64,000 nt of DNA from Microbacterium sp. MAH-37 (GCF_009758255.1 NZ_WSEN01000006.1:372001-436000); one strand, 5' to 3'. Shown: positions 7,999-17,215, counted from the first letter of the stretch. The notes: generated from the letters alone by a model not told the origin. A program made the numbers and translations.

Positions 7999-8205
7999 AT
8001 GACCACGCGAACGGCGATCAGCACCGACCCCGACGGTGAGCCGCTGGCCGAACTGCACCGGCTCACCGGCATCCGTCGCGAACTCGCGCGAGCGGAGGAG
8101 GCGCAGGTGCGCCGCGCGCGCCTGACCGGGTACTCCTGGCAGGCGATCGCGAGCGCACTCGGCATCTCGAAGCAGGCCGCGCACAAGCGCTACGGCCGCC
8201 AGTAG
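7999..8205 (+). CDS. Small helix-turn-helix transcriptional regulator
   Basis: 68 residues. The C-terminal third is a clear HTH: GYSWQAIASALGISKQAAHKRYGRQ. The N-terminal part, LAELHRLTGIRRELARAEEAQVRRAR, looks like a dimerisation helix. It resembles the HTH half of actinobacterial proteins in which such a domain is joined to a Clp N-terminal domain; here that domain is absent. A longer in-frame start at 7975 would place codons in the promoter. The ATG at 7999 gives a leaderless transcript. The paired dyads upstream suggest autoregulation. Confidence 0.75.
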   Translation: MTTRTAISTDPDGEPLAELHRLTGIRRELARAEEAQVRRARLTGYSWQAIASALGISKQAAHKRYGRQ

Positions 8206-8209
8206 CCGG

Positions 8210-9031
8210 TCACCCGAGGAACAGCGCGCGCAGCCGCTTGGTCGTGAAGACCAGCCCGATCGCGATCATGACCACGTAGTAGAGCACGTGCCACAGCATC
8301 CCGACGTACAGCGCACCGGTGGTCAGCCCGCGGATCAGCTCCACGCCGTGCCACAGAGGCAGCGCCTGCACGATCGCCTGCACCCACTCCGGGTAGACGG
8401 TGATCGGATAGAACGTCGCCGAGAACAGGAACATCGGCATCAGTACGAACTGGATCCAGTCCATGTGCTGGAACGCCTTCATGTAGCTGGTCACCGCCAT
8501 GCCGAAGCTCGCGAAGCCGAACGCGATCAGTGCCACCGCGGGTAGGGCGAGGATCGCCGTCCACGACAGGTTCAGCCCCCAGATCTGCATGATGATCATG
8601 AATCCGCTCGCGTAGACCAGGCCGCGCAGCAGCGCGTAGATGATCTCGCCGAGCGCCACGTCGAGCGGGCCGAGCGAAGTCGCCAGCATCCCCTCGTAGA
8701 GCTTGCCGTAGTTCAGCTTGAAGAACACGTTCCAGGTGGAGTCGTAGATCGCGCCGTTCATCGCCGACACCGCCAAGAGGGCGGGTGCGATGAATGCCGC
8801 GTAGGGCACGGATGCCCCGGACTCTGTCTGCACGTCGCCGATCAGCGCACCGAGTCCGATGCCCATCGACGCGAGATAGAGCACCGGCTCGAAGAAGCCG
8901 GACAGGATCACCACGAAGCTCGACGATCGCGCGGCGATCAGGCCGCGCAGCACCACCGACCAGGGGTTCCCCGCCCAGAGCGCCCGGACTCCGCCGGCGC
9001 GGACGCGCGGAGCATCGGTCGTCGTCGTCAT
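8210..9031 (-). CDS. ABC-2 type transporter permease (DrrB-like), second subunit
   Basis: 273 residues with six hydrophobic segments and the ABC-2 landmarks FFEPVLYLASMGIGLGALI near residue 60 and FLFSATFYPITVYPEWVQAIVQALPLWHGVELIRG near residue 210. The start at 9031 overlaps the stop of the upstream permease gene (ATGA). Together with that permease and the ATPase further upstream it forms a three-gene exporter operon. Such systems export drugs, lipids or polysaccharide precursors. The two different permeases suggest a heterodimeric channel. Confidence 0.88.
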   Translation of the reverse strand: MTTTTDAPRVRAGGVRALWAGNPWSVVLRGLIAARSSSFVVILSGFFEPVLYLASMGIGLGALIGDVQTESGASVPYAAFIAPALLAVSAMNGAIYDSTWNVFFKLNYGKLYEGMLATSLGPLDVALGEIIYALLRGLVYASGFMIIMQIWGLNLSWTAILALPAVALIAFGFASFGMAVTSYMKAFQHMDWIQFVLMPMFLFSATFYPITVYPEWVQAIVQALPLWHGVELIRGLTTGALYVGMLWHVLYYVVMIAIGLVFTTKRLRALFLG

Positions 9032-9963
9032 GCCGCCAGCCTCCTCGCGAAGATGCGCCGCGCGGCGAGGTAGCCACCCACCGCGAAGGCGAGCAGCACC
9101 ACCAGGTGCACGGCGACCATCACGCCGTCGGTGTCGCGCGGGTAGGACAGGTCGCGGCCGAGCTCGGTCGCGTGCCAGAGCGGCGAGATCCAGCCGATCC
9201 ACTGCAGCCACACCGGCAGGCTGTCCAGCGGGTAGAACGTTCCCGAGAACAGGAACATCGGCATGAACACAAACCTCTGCACCAGCGCGAACTGCCCGGT
9301 GTCCTCCTCGAGGGATGCCGCGTAGGCGAGCATCGGCGTGCCGAAGGCGAGAGCGGCCAGGATGCCGACCAGGATCATCAGCCAGGACGTCGCCGGATTC
9401 CCGACGGCGGGAAAGATCAGCAGGAACAGGTAGTACAGCCCCGCGGTCAGCACCACGCGGGCGCTCACCCCGATCACCTCACCGTTCACGATCTGCCCCG
9501 ACGACAGCGGCGAGGCGCTGAACCCGTAGAAGAAGCGGCGCCACTTGAACCCGGCCATCACCGGATAGCTGAACTCCTCCGACGCCACGGTGATCGCGGC
9601 GCTCATCAGCAGCGCCGGCGCGACGAAGACGACGTACCCGACCTGCTGGGAGCCGTCCTGGATCGGCGCCTGAATGAGCGCCGCGAGCCCCAGGGCGAGG
9701 CCGACCAGATACAGCACCGGCTGTCCGACCGCGCCGACGACCAGGGTCCACCCGTAGGCGCGCATCGCGCGGATGATGTGCTCGGCGACGTACCAGGAGC
9801 CGCGCCGACGCGGCAGGCGTGCAGCGGCGATCGCCTCGGCGCGCAGCTCGTCGAGCGAGGGTCCTTCGTCTCGCTCGGTTCCTGAGCGCCCTTCGTCTCG
9901 CTTCGCTCGCTCAGGACCCGAGGACGAGGAAGGGCGCTCAGGAACCGGATGAGAGGAGTTCAT
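9028..9963 (-). CDS. ABC-2 type transporter permease (DrrB-like), first subunit, with repeat-derived N-terminal tail
   Basis: 311 residues: an unusual hydrophilic head (1-45) and then an ABC-2 permease with WTLVVGAVGQPVLYLVGLALGLAALI and FLFSGTFYPLDSLPVWLQWIGWISPLWHATELGRD. Residues 15-26 of the head (SGPERAKRDEGR) are encoded by a dispersed DNA repeat (about 9887-9925) that is also found in the E2 gene at 28865, so the tail is probably not functional protein. The start at 9963 overlaps the ATPase stop (ATGA). It is paralogous to the next permease in the operon. Confidence 0.87.
   Translation of the reverse strand: MNSSHPVPERPSSSSGPERAKRDEGRSGTERDEGPSLDELRAEAIAAARLPRRRGSWYVAEHIIRAMRAYGWTLVVGAVGQPVLYLVGLALGLAALIQAPIQDGSQQVGYVVFVAPALLMSAAITVASEEFSYPVMAGFKWRRFFYGFSASPLSSGQIVNGEVIGVSARVVLTAGLYYLFLLIFPAVGNPATSWLMILVGILAALAFGTPMLAYAASLEEDTGQFALVQRFVFMPMFLFSGTFYPLDSLPVWLQWIGWISPLWHATELGRDLSYPRDTDGVMVAVHLVVLLAFAVGGYLAARRIFARRLAA
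9887..9925 (-). repeat. Dispersed TGAGCGAGCG(A/G)AGCGAGACGAA repeat, copy inside the permease gene
   Basis: On the minus strand it contains GGGTCCTGAGCGAGCGAAGC followed by GAGACGAAGGGCGC. It is nearly identical to 28865-28902 and related to 25843-25878. It is read in frame as SGPERAKRDEGR. Confidence 0.75.
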
Positions 9964-10931
9964 TCGATCAGCGACCTTCCGGTCAGCCGCAGGAACACGT
10001 CCTCCAGGCTCGATCGTCGCACCAGCGAGGTGATCGGATGCAGGTCGCGGGCGGTGACCTGCTCGAGTGCGGCCTCGCCGTCCTGTGCGTACACCAGCAC
10101 CCGGTCGGGCAGCTCCTCGACGCGGTCGCCGATGCCCTGCATCCGCTTCGCCGCATCCTTGTTGTGCGCCGAGCCGAACCGCACCTCGAGGACCTCCCTG
10201 CTGGAGTGCTCGCGGATCAGAGACGCCGGCGTGCCCTCCGCCATGATGCGGCCCTTGTCGACGACGACCAGCCGGTCGCAGAGCTGCTCGGCCTCGTCCA
10301 TGTAGTGCGTGGTGAGCACCAGCGTGGTGCCCTGCTCCTTGAGGCGGAACAGCCGATCCCACAGCACGTGGCGCGCCTGCGGGTCGAGGCCGGTGGTCGG
10401 CTCGTCCAGCAGCAGGATTCGGGGATCGTTGATCAGCCCGCGGGCGATCGTGAGCCGCCGCTTCATGCCGCCGGAGAGCTGCTCGACCTTCGCCTGAGCC
10501 TTGTCCTCGAGCTGCGCGAAGGCGAGCAGCTCGGCGGCCTTCTCCTTGCAGACCTTGGCGGGCAGCCCGAAGTAACGCCCGTAGATGTACAGGTTCTCGC
10601 GCACGTTCAGCTCGCCATCGAGGGTGTCCTGCTGCGGCACGACGCCGAGACGGGAGCGGATCTCCGGCCCGTACCGGTCGGGGTCCAGGCCGAGGATGCT
10701 GAGGTCCCCGCCGGTGCGCGCCGACACCGCGCCGACCATCTTCATGGTGGTGGACTTGCCGGCGCCGTTCGGGCCGAGCAGACCGAACGACTCACCGGGC
10801 GCGACCTCGAAGCTCAGACCGTCGACGGCGAGGAAGTCGGGCTTGCCCTTGGCACGATAAGCCTTGACGAGCTCTCTGGCGGCGATCACAGGTTCCGGCA
10901 CCCGCCTCACGGTAGTGGATTCCGCCGACAT
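9960..10931 (-). CDS. ABC transporter ATP-binding protein (DrrA-like)
   Basis: 323 residues. The Walker A GLLGPNGAGKSTTMK (about residue 55), the signature LSGGMKRRLTIARGL, the Walker B ILLLDEPTTGLDP and the switch histidine in TTHYMDEAEQLCDRL are all intact. A DrrA-type C-terminal extension with SSLEDVFLRLTGRSL ends the protein. The start at 10931 (MSAESTTVRRVPEPVIAAREL) is chosen because the 33-codon extension upstream overlaps the divergent promoter region. It powers the two permeases encoded downstream in overlapping frames. The substrate is unknown. Confidence 0.92.
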   Translation of the reverse strand: MSAESTTVRRVPEPVIAARELVKAYRAKGKPDFLAVDGLSFEVAPGESFGLLGPNGAGKSTTMKMVGAVSARTGGDLSILGLDPDRYGPEIRSRLGVVPQQDTLDGELNVRENLYIYGRYFGLPAKVCKEKAAELLAFAQLEDKAQAKVEQLSGGMKRRLTIARGLINDPRILLLDEPTTGLDPQARHVLWDRLFRLKEQGTTLVLTTHYMDEAEQLCDRLVVVDKGRIMAEGTPASLIREHSSREVLEVRFGSAHNKDAAKRMQGIGDRVEELPDRVLVYAQDGEAALEQVTARDLHPITSLVRRSSLEDVFLRLTGRSLIE

Positions 10932-11008
10932 CCGGCATCCGAAACAGACAGGCGACCCATAAGCGAACCGGAGCACAATGGATCCGCCCCCATCGAAGAA
11001 GGTCACCC

Positions 11009-12880
11009 ATGTCTCGCACGGCGACAGCACGCCGACGCGGACGCGGCGCGCAGCAGGACGGTCCGCGCGCCTCGTTCCGCCAGCTCCTCCCGTTCCTGTT
11101 CGAACACAAGAAGGTGCTGGTGGTCGTCACGATCCTCAGCATCGTCGGCGCGGCCGCCTCGCTCGTGCAGCCGCTGCTGGTGGGCCAGGTCATCCAGCGC
11201 GTCCAGGAGAACCTGCCGCTCGGCATGCTGATCTGGGCGCTGATCGCGTTCGTGATCGTGTCGTCGGTGATCTCGGGCTACCAGCACTACCTGCTGCAGC
11301 GCACCGGAACCGCGGTGGTGCTCTCCAGCAGGCGACGGCTGATCGCCCGCATCCTGCATCTGCCGATCAGCGAGTTCGACGCGCGCCGTACCGGCGACCT
11401 CGTCTCACGCGTGGGCACCGACACGACGCTGCTCTACGCCGTGCTCACGCAGGGACTCGCGGATGCCGTGGGCAGCGCCCTGCTGTTCGCCGGCGCGCTC
11501 ATCGCGATGCTCGTGATCGACCCGGTCCTGCTGCTGCTGATCGTGCTGGTGATCGGTGCGTCCGTCGTGGTCGTCGTGCTGCTCAGCGGCCGCATCCGCA
11601 CGGCGTCCACCGCGCAGCAGCAGAAGGTCGGCGAACTGGCATCCGGCGTCGAGCGCGCCGTCTCTTCGATCCGCACGGTGCGCGCCTCCGGCGCGACAGA
11701 ACGCGAGACCGAAGCCGTTACCGGGCTCGCGACCGAGGCCTACGGCATCGGCGTGCGGATCGCCAAGATCTCGTCGCTCGTCGTCCCGATCGCCGGCATC
11801 GCGCTGCAGCTGTCGCTGCTCGTCGTCCTGGGCGTCGGCGGCTTCCGGGTCGCGTCCGGCGCGATCTCGATCGCCTCGCTGGTCACGTTCATCATGTTCC
11901 TGTTCATGCTGATCATGCCGCTGGGGCAGGCCTTCGGCGCGATCACGTCGGTGAACCAGGCGCTCGGCGCGCTCGGCCGAATCCAGGAGATCCTCGATCT
12001 GCCGGCCGAGACCGCCGCCGACGAGCCGGATGCCGCTGCGACGGCCGCGCCGGTCGCCGGCTCCGCCGCCATCGAGTTCCGCGAGGTGCGGTTCCAGTAC
12101 CCGGAGAACGTCGTCGCCGCCCGTGAGGCGGCAGCGAAGGCCGCCAACGATCTGCTGGCCGACGCGCACCTCGCGGCCGAGGCGGATGCTCCCGCCCAGC
12201 GCGAGGTGCTGCGCGGGGTGTCGTTCGCGGTGCCGCGCGGGGCGCGCGTCGCACTCGTCGGACCGTCCGGCGCCGGCAAGAGCACGATCCTCTCGCTCAT
12301 CGAGCGCTTCTACGACCCGACCGGCGGCTCGATCCGGCTGGCCGGCCACGACCTGCGCACTTACCCGCGCAACGAGCTGCGCGCCCAGTTCGGGTACGTC
12401 GAGCAGGACGCGCCGACGCTGGCAGGCACACTGGCCGACAACCTGCGCCTGGCGGTGCCGGATGCCACGGACGCCGACTGCGAGCGAGTGCTGCGCGCCG
12501 TGAACCTCGGCGACGTGCTCGAGCGCGGTCCGCTGGGGCTTCAGACGCCGGTCGGTGAGGACGGCGTGATGCTCTCCGGGGGCGAGCGCCAGCGCCTCGC
12601 GATCGCACGCGCGCTGCTGACCGAGGCGCCGATCCTGCTGCTCGACGAGTCCACCTCGTCGCTGGACGGCGTCAACGAGCAGCGGATGAGGGAGGCGATC
12701 GACGCGGTCTCCGCCGACCGCACCCTCGTGGTGATCGCGCACCGGCTGTCGACCGTCGTCGACAGCGACCTGATCGTGGTACTGCAGGACGGCGCCGTGG
12801 TGGGTCAGGGCACCCATGACGAACTACTCGAGTCCACGCCGCTGTACCGCGACCTCGCGAAGCACCAGCTACTGGTCTGA
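11009..12880 (+). CDS. ABC exporter half-transporter (fused permease and ATPase)
   Basis: 623 residues: a type-1 ABC transmembrane domain at about 25-320 with six helices, then a nucleotide-binding domain at about 350-620 (Walker A VGPSGAGKSTI, signature LSGGERQRLAIARAL, Walker B ILLLDESTSSLD, H-loop VVIAHRLSTV). An Ala-rich insertion of about 30 residues sits within the A-loop region between the FQYPENV strand and REVLRGVSF. It is expected to homodimerise and to extrude lipids or hydrophobic drugs. It is divergent from the DrrA-like operon. The start has AAGAAGG upstream. Confidence 0.92.
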   Translation: MSRTATARRRGRGAQQDGPRASFRQLLPFLFEHKKVLVVVTILSIVGAAASLVQPLLVGQVIQRVQENLPLGMLIWALIAFVIVSSVISGYQHYLLQRTGTAVVLSSRRRLIARILHLPISEFDARRTGDLVSRVGTDTTLLYAVLTQGLADAVGSALLFAGALIAMLVIDPVLLLLIVLVIGASVVVVVLLSGRIRTASTAQQQKVGELASGVERAVSSIRTVRASGATERETEAVTGLATEAYGIGVRIAKISSLVVPIAGIALQLSLLVVLGVGGFRVASGAISIASLVTFIMFLFMLIMPLGQAFGAITSVNQALGALGRIQEILDLPAETAADEPDAAATAAPVAGSAAIEFREVRFQYPENVVAAREAAAKAANDLLADAHLAAEADAPAQREVLRGVSFAVPRGARVALVGPSGAGKSTILSLIERFYDPTGGSIRLAGHDLRTYPRNELRAQFGYVEQDAPTLAGTLADNLRLAVPDATDADCERVLRAVNLGDVLERGPLGLQTPVGEDGVMLSGGERQRLAIARALLTEAPILLLDESTSSLDGVNEQRMREAIDAVSADRTLVVIAHRLSTVVDSDLIVVLQDGAVVGQGTHDELLESTPLYRDLAKHQLLV

Positions 12881-12913
12881 CGGCAACGCGAAGCGGGGGT
12901 GGTGCCATCCGCC

Positions 12914-12933
12914 AGCTCGGCGTGAGCCGAGCT
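12914..12933. terminator. Terminator-like hairpin between convergent genes
   Basis: AGCTCGGC and GCCGAGCT pair around a GTGA tetraloop, 33 nt after the exporter stop and 24 nt before the end of the convergent DUF202 gene. It could serve both strands. Confidence 0.5.
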
Positions 12934-12957
12934 GTCCTGTGGCCTCTCAGAACGGGG

Positions 12958-13326
12958 TCACCAGGGACGCCACTGCGCGAACAGCACCACGAGCGCGGCC
13001 ACGCCTGCCGCACCCACTGCGGCGGTCATGATCGCGGGCAGACGTCCGCTCACGATCAGCGTCTCGTCGCGCACCAGGCCGCCGTGCGCCCGGCGATAGC
13101 GGATGCTGCAGAGGACCCACGCCACGACGGAGAGCACCAGCCCGAAGAAGCCGAGCAGGGTCGCCCACGCTCCCAGCGCATCCGAGAGGTACTTGATCGC
13201 CGCACCGTTGCCGACCGCCAGCGCCAGGCAGGTGCGCCGCCAGGCGAGCAGCGTGCGCTCGGTCTGCAGACCGGTGTCGAAGGGACGATCGGCCGCGGCA
13301 TCCGCGCCCTCGGCGGCCTCCGTCAC
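12958..13326 (-). CDS. DUF202 family membrane protein (second of pair)
   Basis: 122 residues starting from GTG at 13326, which overlaps the stop of its upstream partner (GTGA). It contains the DUF202 signature LQTERTLLAWRRTCLALAVG and three transmembrane helices. Such proteins (YidH-like) are small inner-membrane proteins of unknown role and often come as adjacent pairs, as here. A longer upstream ATG frame is rejected because it overlaps the partner gene extensively. Confidence 0.8.
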   Translation of the reverse strand: MTEAAEGADAAADRPFDTGLQTERTLLAWRRTCLALAVGNGAAIKYLSDALGAWATLLGFFGLVLSVVAWVLCSIRYRRAHGGLVRDETLIVSGRLPAIMTAAVGAAGVAALVVLFAQWRPW

Positions 13327-13682
13327 AGGAACAGTCCCGCGCCGAGCAGCAGGATGGCGATGATCACCCCGGCCGCGATGACGACGCCGGTCGTAGGCCC
13401 GGCCAGCGCGAGATGCAGCCGCATCGCGCGCTCGCTGCGCGCCCACGACACCCAGGCGTGCACGGTCGCGATCACTCCGAGCAGGACGAACAGCACCGCC
13501 GCGAGGAAGCGCGGCACCGGATGGATGTCGAGTTGCAGCGCCTCGATCGCGATGCCGACCGCGACCAGCGCGAGCGCCGTGCGGATCCAGGCCAGGAAGG
13601 TGCGCTCGTTGGCGAGCGAGAAGCGGGGGTCCGGCTCCTCGCCGACGCCGTAGACGCTGCGCGGGAACCGTCGATCGCTCAT
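13323..13682 (-). CDS. DUF202 family membrane protein (YidH-like, first of pair)
   Basis: 119 residues with DUF202 residues FSLANERTFLAWIRTALALVAVGIAIEAL, three hydrophobic helices (about 33-52, 60-80 and 95-115) and a short charged N-terminus. It forms a two-gene unit with the following DUF202 protein through a GTGA overlap. The two proteins are only distantly alike outside the ERTFLAW motif, consistent with a heteromeric membrane complex. No function can be assigned. Confidence 0.85.
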   Translation of the reverse strand: MSDRRFPRSVYGVGEEPDPRFSLANERTFLAWIRTALALVAVGIAIEALQLDIHPVPRFLAAVLFVLLGVIATVHAWVSWARSERAMRLHLALAGPTTGVVIAAGVIIAILLLGAGLFL

Positions 13683-13758
13683 GCCCTCAGCCTAGAACCC
13701 GAAACGGATGCGGGACGTCGGCTCACCGGCATCCCGCATCCGTATCGGTATGACGAGC

Positions 13759-15630
13759 TCAGTTCGCGGTCGCGAGGCGGTAGCGCAGCGCCTCGAGCTC
13801 GCTGCGCAGCGCCGCGGGCAGCCTGTCGCCGAAGACCGCGTAGAACTCCTCGGTCCTGTCGGCCTCCTCACGCCAGGCGTCGGCGTCGACGGCGAACAGC
13901 TCGTCGAGGTCGGCCTGCGGGATGTCGAGCCCGTCCAGGTTCAGGTCGGAGACGACGGGGAGGCGTCCGATCGGGCTGTCCACGGCGGGAACGCGACCCT
14001 CGACGCGGCGGATGATCCAGTCGATCACGCGCGAGTTGTCGCCGAAGCCCGGCCACAGGAAGCGGCCGTCCTCGCCGCGGCGGAACCAGTTGACCTGGAA
14101 TATGCGGGGGGCACGGTCGAAGCGCAGCGAGCGGCCGACCTTCAGCCAGTGAGCGAAGTAGTCGCCCATGTTGTAACCGCAGAACGGCAGCATGGCGAAC
14201 GGGTCGCGGCGCAGCTCGCCGACGGTGCCCTCCGCCGCGGCGGTGCGCTCCGACGAGATGGTCGAACCGAGGAAGACGCCATGCGTCCAGTCGGTCGCCT
14301 CGACGACCAGCGGCACGTTGGTGGCGCGGCGGCCGCCGAACAGGATGACGTCGAGCGGCACGCCCTCCGGGTCCTCCCAGTCGTCCGAGATCTGCGGGCA
14401 CTGCGCGGCCGAGACCGTGAAGCGCGAGTTGGGGTGCGCGGCGGGACGGCCGGAGTCCGGCGTCCACGGGTTGCCCTCCCAGTCGATCAGTTCGGCCGGC
14501 GGAGTGTCGGTGAGCCCCTCCCACCAGACGTCGCCGTCGGGGCGCAGCGCGACGTTCGTGAAGATCGTGTTGCCCCACAGGGTCTCGACGGCGGTGACGT
14601 TGGTCGACTCGCCGGTGCCGGGCGCGACGCCGAAGAAGCCGGCCTCGGGGTTCATCGCGTGCATCCGGCCGTCCTCACCGGGACGGATCCAGACGATGTC
14701 GTCGCCGAGGGTCTCGACCTTCCAGCCGGGGATGGTCGGGCGCAGCATGGCGAGGTTCGTCTTGCCGCAGGCGGAGGGGAACGCCGCCGCGACGTGGTAG
14801 GCGCGCCCCTCGGGCGAGATCACCTTGATGAGCAGCATGTGCTCGGCCAGCCACCCCTCGTCGCGGGCGATCACCGAGGCGATGCGCAGCGCGAAGCACT
14901 TCTTGGCGAGGATGGCGTTGCCGCCGTAGCCCGAACCGTAGGAGTAGACCTCGAGGGTGTCCGGGAAGTGCACGATGTACTTCTCGTCGTTGCACGGCCA
15001 CGCCACATCCTGCTGGCCCGGCTCGAGCGGGGCGCCCACCGTGTGGACGGTGCGCACCCACGGGGCTCCCTCAGCGATCTGGCGGGTGACCGCGTCGCCG
15101 ACGCGGGTCATGATGCCGACGGATGCCACCGCGTAGGCGCTGTCGGTGATCTGAACGCCGATGTGCGAGAGCTTGCCGCCGACGGGGCCCATCGAGAAGG
15201 GGATGACGTACATGGTACGTCCGCGCATCGATCCCTCGAAGATGCGATCCATGGTGGCGTGCATCTCCACCGGGTCGGCCCAGTTGTTCGTCGGGCCGGC
15301 GTCCTCCTCCTTCTCGGAGGCGATGAAGGTGCGCGCCTCGGTGCGCGCCACGTCGCTGGGGTGCGAGCGCGCCAGGTACGAGCCGGGTCGCCACTCGGGG
15401 TTCAGCTTGATGATCTTGCCCTCGGCGACCAGCTCGCGCATGATCGCGTCGTTCTCCGCGGCGGAGCCGTCGATCCAGTGCACACGGTCGGGCTGCGTCA
15501 GCGCGGCGATGCCGTCGACCCACTCGCGCAGCTCCGCCATGGCAGGGGTGTCGTACGCAGGAGCCGAACCGTAGCTGCGTACGGGGGCGACTGCTGAGAG
15601 GTGAGGGGTGAACGTCTCGGCGATAGCCAT
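13759..15630 (-). CDS. pckG: Phosphoenolpyruvate carboxykinase (GTP)
   Basis: 623 residues. Converts oxaloacetate plus GTP to phosphoenolpyruvate, the first committed step of gluconeogenesis. The kinase-1a P-loop with the reactive cysteine is [13 protein letters not shown], and [20 protein letters not shown] (specificity loop) and [12 protein letters not shown] are all present. The start at 15630 ([10 protein letters not shown]) follows AAGGAGCAGAA; an in-frame ATG 17 codons upstream lacks such a site and overlaps the regulator's control region. It is transcribed divergently from a RamB-like regulator, a classic controller of acetate and gluconeogenic genes, which suggests direct control. Confidence 0.96.
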   Translation of the reverse strand: MAIAETFTPHLSAVAPVRSYGSAPAYDTPAMAELREWVDGIAALTQPDRVHWIDGSAAENDAIMRELVAEGKIIKLNPEWRPGSYLARSHPSDVARTEARTFIASEKEEDAGPTNNWADPVEMHATMDRIFEGSMRGRTMYVIPFSMGPVGGKLSHIGVQITDSAYAVASVGIMTRVGDAVTRQIAEGAPWVRTVHTVGAPLEPGQQDVAWPCNDEKYIVHFPDTLEVYSYGSGYGGNAILAKKCFALRIASVIARDEGWLAEHMLLIKVISPEGRAYHVAAAFPSACGKTNLAMLRPTIPGWKVETLGDDIVWIRPGEDGRMHAMNPEAGFFGVAPGTGESTNVTAVETLWGNTIFTNVALRPDGDVWWEGLTDTPPAELIDWEGNPWTPDSGRPAAHPNSRFTVSAAQCPQISDDWEDPEGVPLDVILFGGRRATNVPLVVEATDWTHGVFLGSTISSERTAAAEGTVGELRRDPFAMLPFCGYNMGDYFAHWLKVGRSLRFDRAPRIFQVNWFRRGEDGRFLWPGFGDNSRVIDWIIRRVEGRVPAVDSPIGRLPVVSDLNLDGLDIPQADLDELFAVDADAWREEADRTEEFYAVFGDRLPAALRSELEALRYRLATAN

Positions 15631-15705
15631 TTCTGCTCCTTCGACGCGGGGTGCTGTACATCCATCTTCTTCGCGAAACATGACGACTTTCCGATCAGCA
15701 GCGCA

Positions 15706-15733
15706 GAAAGAACTCCAAATCTTTCGCTATGAT
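15706..15733 (+). promoter_or_regulatory. RamB-like gene promoter with overlapping dyad
   Basis: TATGAT (15728-15733) lies 6 nt before the ATG at 15740, giving a leaderless start. Immediately upstream, GAAAG (15706-15710) and CTTTC (15721-15725) form a dyad with 10-nt spacing. A TTCGCGAA palindrome is centred at 15673-15674. These are candidate binding sites for the regulator in the 109-bp region shared with pckG. Confidence 0.4.
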
Positions 15734-15739
15734 CAAGTC

Positions 15740-17182
15740 ATGGCGAGCACCGGACTGGAACTGACCACCCTCGGGCACCGCATCCGTCACCACCGGGTGG
15801 CACGCGGCCTCACCCTCGATGAGCTGGGCGCCAAAGTCGGCATCGCCGGCTCGCAGCTGAGCCTCATCGAGAACGGCAAGCGCGAGCCCAAGCTGTCGCT
15901 GCTGCAGGCGATCGCCGAGGCCTGCGGCACCGAGGTGGCGGACCTCATCTCCGGCGAGCCGCCGAACCGCAGGGCGGCCCTCGAGATCGAGCTCGACCGC
16001 GCGCAGCGCTCCCCCGTGTTCCGTCAGCTCGGCATCGCCCCGGTGCGGGTGACCAAGGGCATGAGCGACGAGACCATCGAGTCGGTGCTCGGCCTGCACC
16101 ACGAGCTGCAGCGCCGCGAGCGCGAGGCGATCGCCACCCCGGAGGAGGCGCGTCGCGCGAACACCGAGCTCCGGCTGCGGATGCGCGCGCAGAACAACTA
16201 CCGCGGAGACATCGAGAAGCTCGCCGAGAAGCAGCTCAAGGCCGCGGGGCACACCTCCGGCGCCCTCACGCACCGCACGGTCAGCATCATGGCCGAGAAA
16301 CTCGGCTTCGAGCTGATCTACGCCAACGACCTGCCGCACTCGACCCGGTCGCTCACCGATCTCGAGAACGGGCGCATCTACCTGCCGCCGGCATCGATCC
16401 CCGGCGGCCACGGCCTGCGCTCGATGGCGCTGCAGGCGATGGCGCACCGTCTGCTCGGGCACACCCCGCCCACCGACTACGCGGACTTCCTGCAGCAGCG
16501 GCTGGAGATCAATTACTTCGCCGCGTGCTGCCTGATCCCCGAGACCGCGGGCGTGGCGTTCCTGCAGCAGGCGAAGAAGGATCGCAATCTCGCCGTAGAG
16601 GACTTCCGCGACGCGTTCGGTGTCACCCACGAGGCTGCGGCGCTGCGCATGACCAATCTCATGACCGAGCACCTCGGCATGCGGCTGCACATGCTGCGCG
16701 TGGACTCCTCGGGCGCGATCACCCGTGTCTACGAGAACGACGATCTGCCGCTCCCGATGGACGTCACCGGATCGGTCGAGGGCCAGCCCGTGTGCCGCAA
16801 GTTCCAGGCCCGCGCGGCATTCGGCCAGCAGAACCGCACCACCGAGCAGCATCAGTACACAGACACCCCGGCCGGCACGTTCTGGTGCGCGACGCAGACC
16901 GGCACGTCGAGCGACGGCGAGTTCTCGGTGACCATCGGCGTGCCGTTCGACGACGCACGCTGGTGGCGTGGGCGCGAGACCTCGGCCCGCGCTCAGTCGA
17001 CCTGCCCCGATGAGGCCTGCTGCCGTCGTCCTGATGCCGATCAGGTCAGCCGCTGGAGCGGCCGGGCCTGGCCGAGCGCCCGCGTGCACACGCACATGTT
17101 CTCGCCGCTCCCCCGCGGCGCCTTCCCCGGCGTCGACGACACCGAGGTGTACGACTTCCTCGAGAGGCACGCCGCCGGCTGA
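15740..17182 (+). CDS. ramB: RamB/ScfR-type regulator: XRE HTH, IrrE-like domain and short-chain acyl-CoA sensing domain
   Basis: 480 residues. An XRE helix-turn-helix at about 8-65 (LGHRIRHHRVARGLTLDELGAKVGIAGSQLSLIENGKREP) precedes a ScfR/RamB central region and an ImmA/IrrE-like segment around 230-280 in which no intact HExxH is visible (MALQAMAHRLLGHTP). The C-terminal domain, about 330-480, has cysteine pairs CPDEACC. In corynebacteria RamB controls acetate and glyoxylate genes. Here the gene is divergent from pckG, which fits. The ATG at 15740 follows a leaderless -10 box, so the 44-codon in-frame extension is discarded. Confidence 0.85.
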   Translation: MASTGLELTTLGHRIRHHRVARGLTLDELGAKVGIAGSQLSLIENGKREPKLSLLQAIAEACGTEVADLISGEPPNRRAALEIELDRAQRSPVFRQLGIAPVRVTKGMSDETIESVLGLHHELQRREREAIATPEEARRANTELRLRMRAQNNYRGDIEKLAEKQLKAAGHTSGALTHRTVSIMAEKLGFELIYANDLPHSTRSLTDLENGRIYLPPASIPGGHGLRSMALQAMAHRLLGHTPPTDYADFLQQRLEINYFAACCLIPETAGVAFLQQAKKDRNLAVEDFRDAFGVTHEAAALRMTNLMTEHLGMRLHMLRVDSSGAITRVYENDDLPLPMDVTGSVEGQPVCRKFQARAAFGQQNRTTEQHQYTDTPAGTFWCATQTGTSSDGEFSVTIGVPFDDARWWRGRETSARAQSTCPDEACCRRPDADQVSRWSGRAWPSARVHTHMFSPLPRGAFPGVDDTEVYDFLERHAAG

Positions 17183-17215
17183 TCCGGAACCTCGCAGTCT
17201 TCGCCAGGTCACCGA

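Noticed and set aside
13708..15597. 629-codon open frame antisense to PEPCK, and similar long frames opposite other genes
   Set aside because: Typical high-GC shadow frames: Arg/Gly/Ala-rich with no motifs, while the opposite strand encodes complete conserved enzymes.
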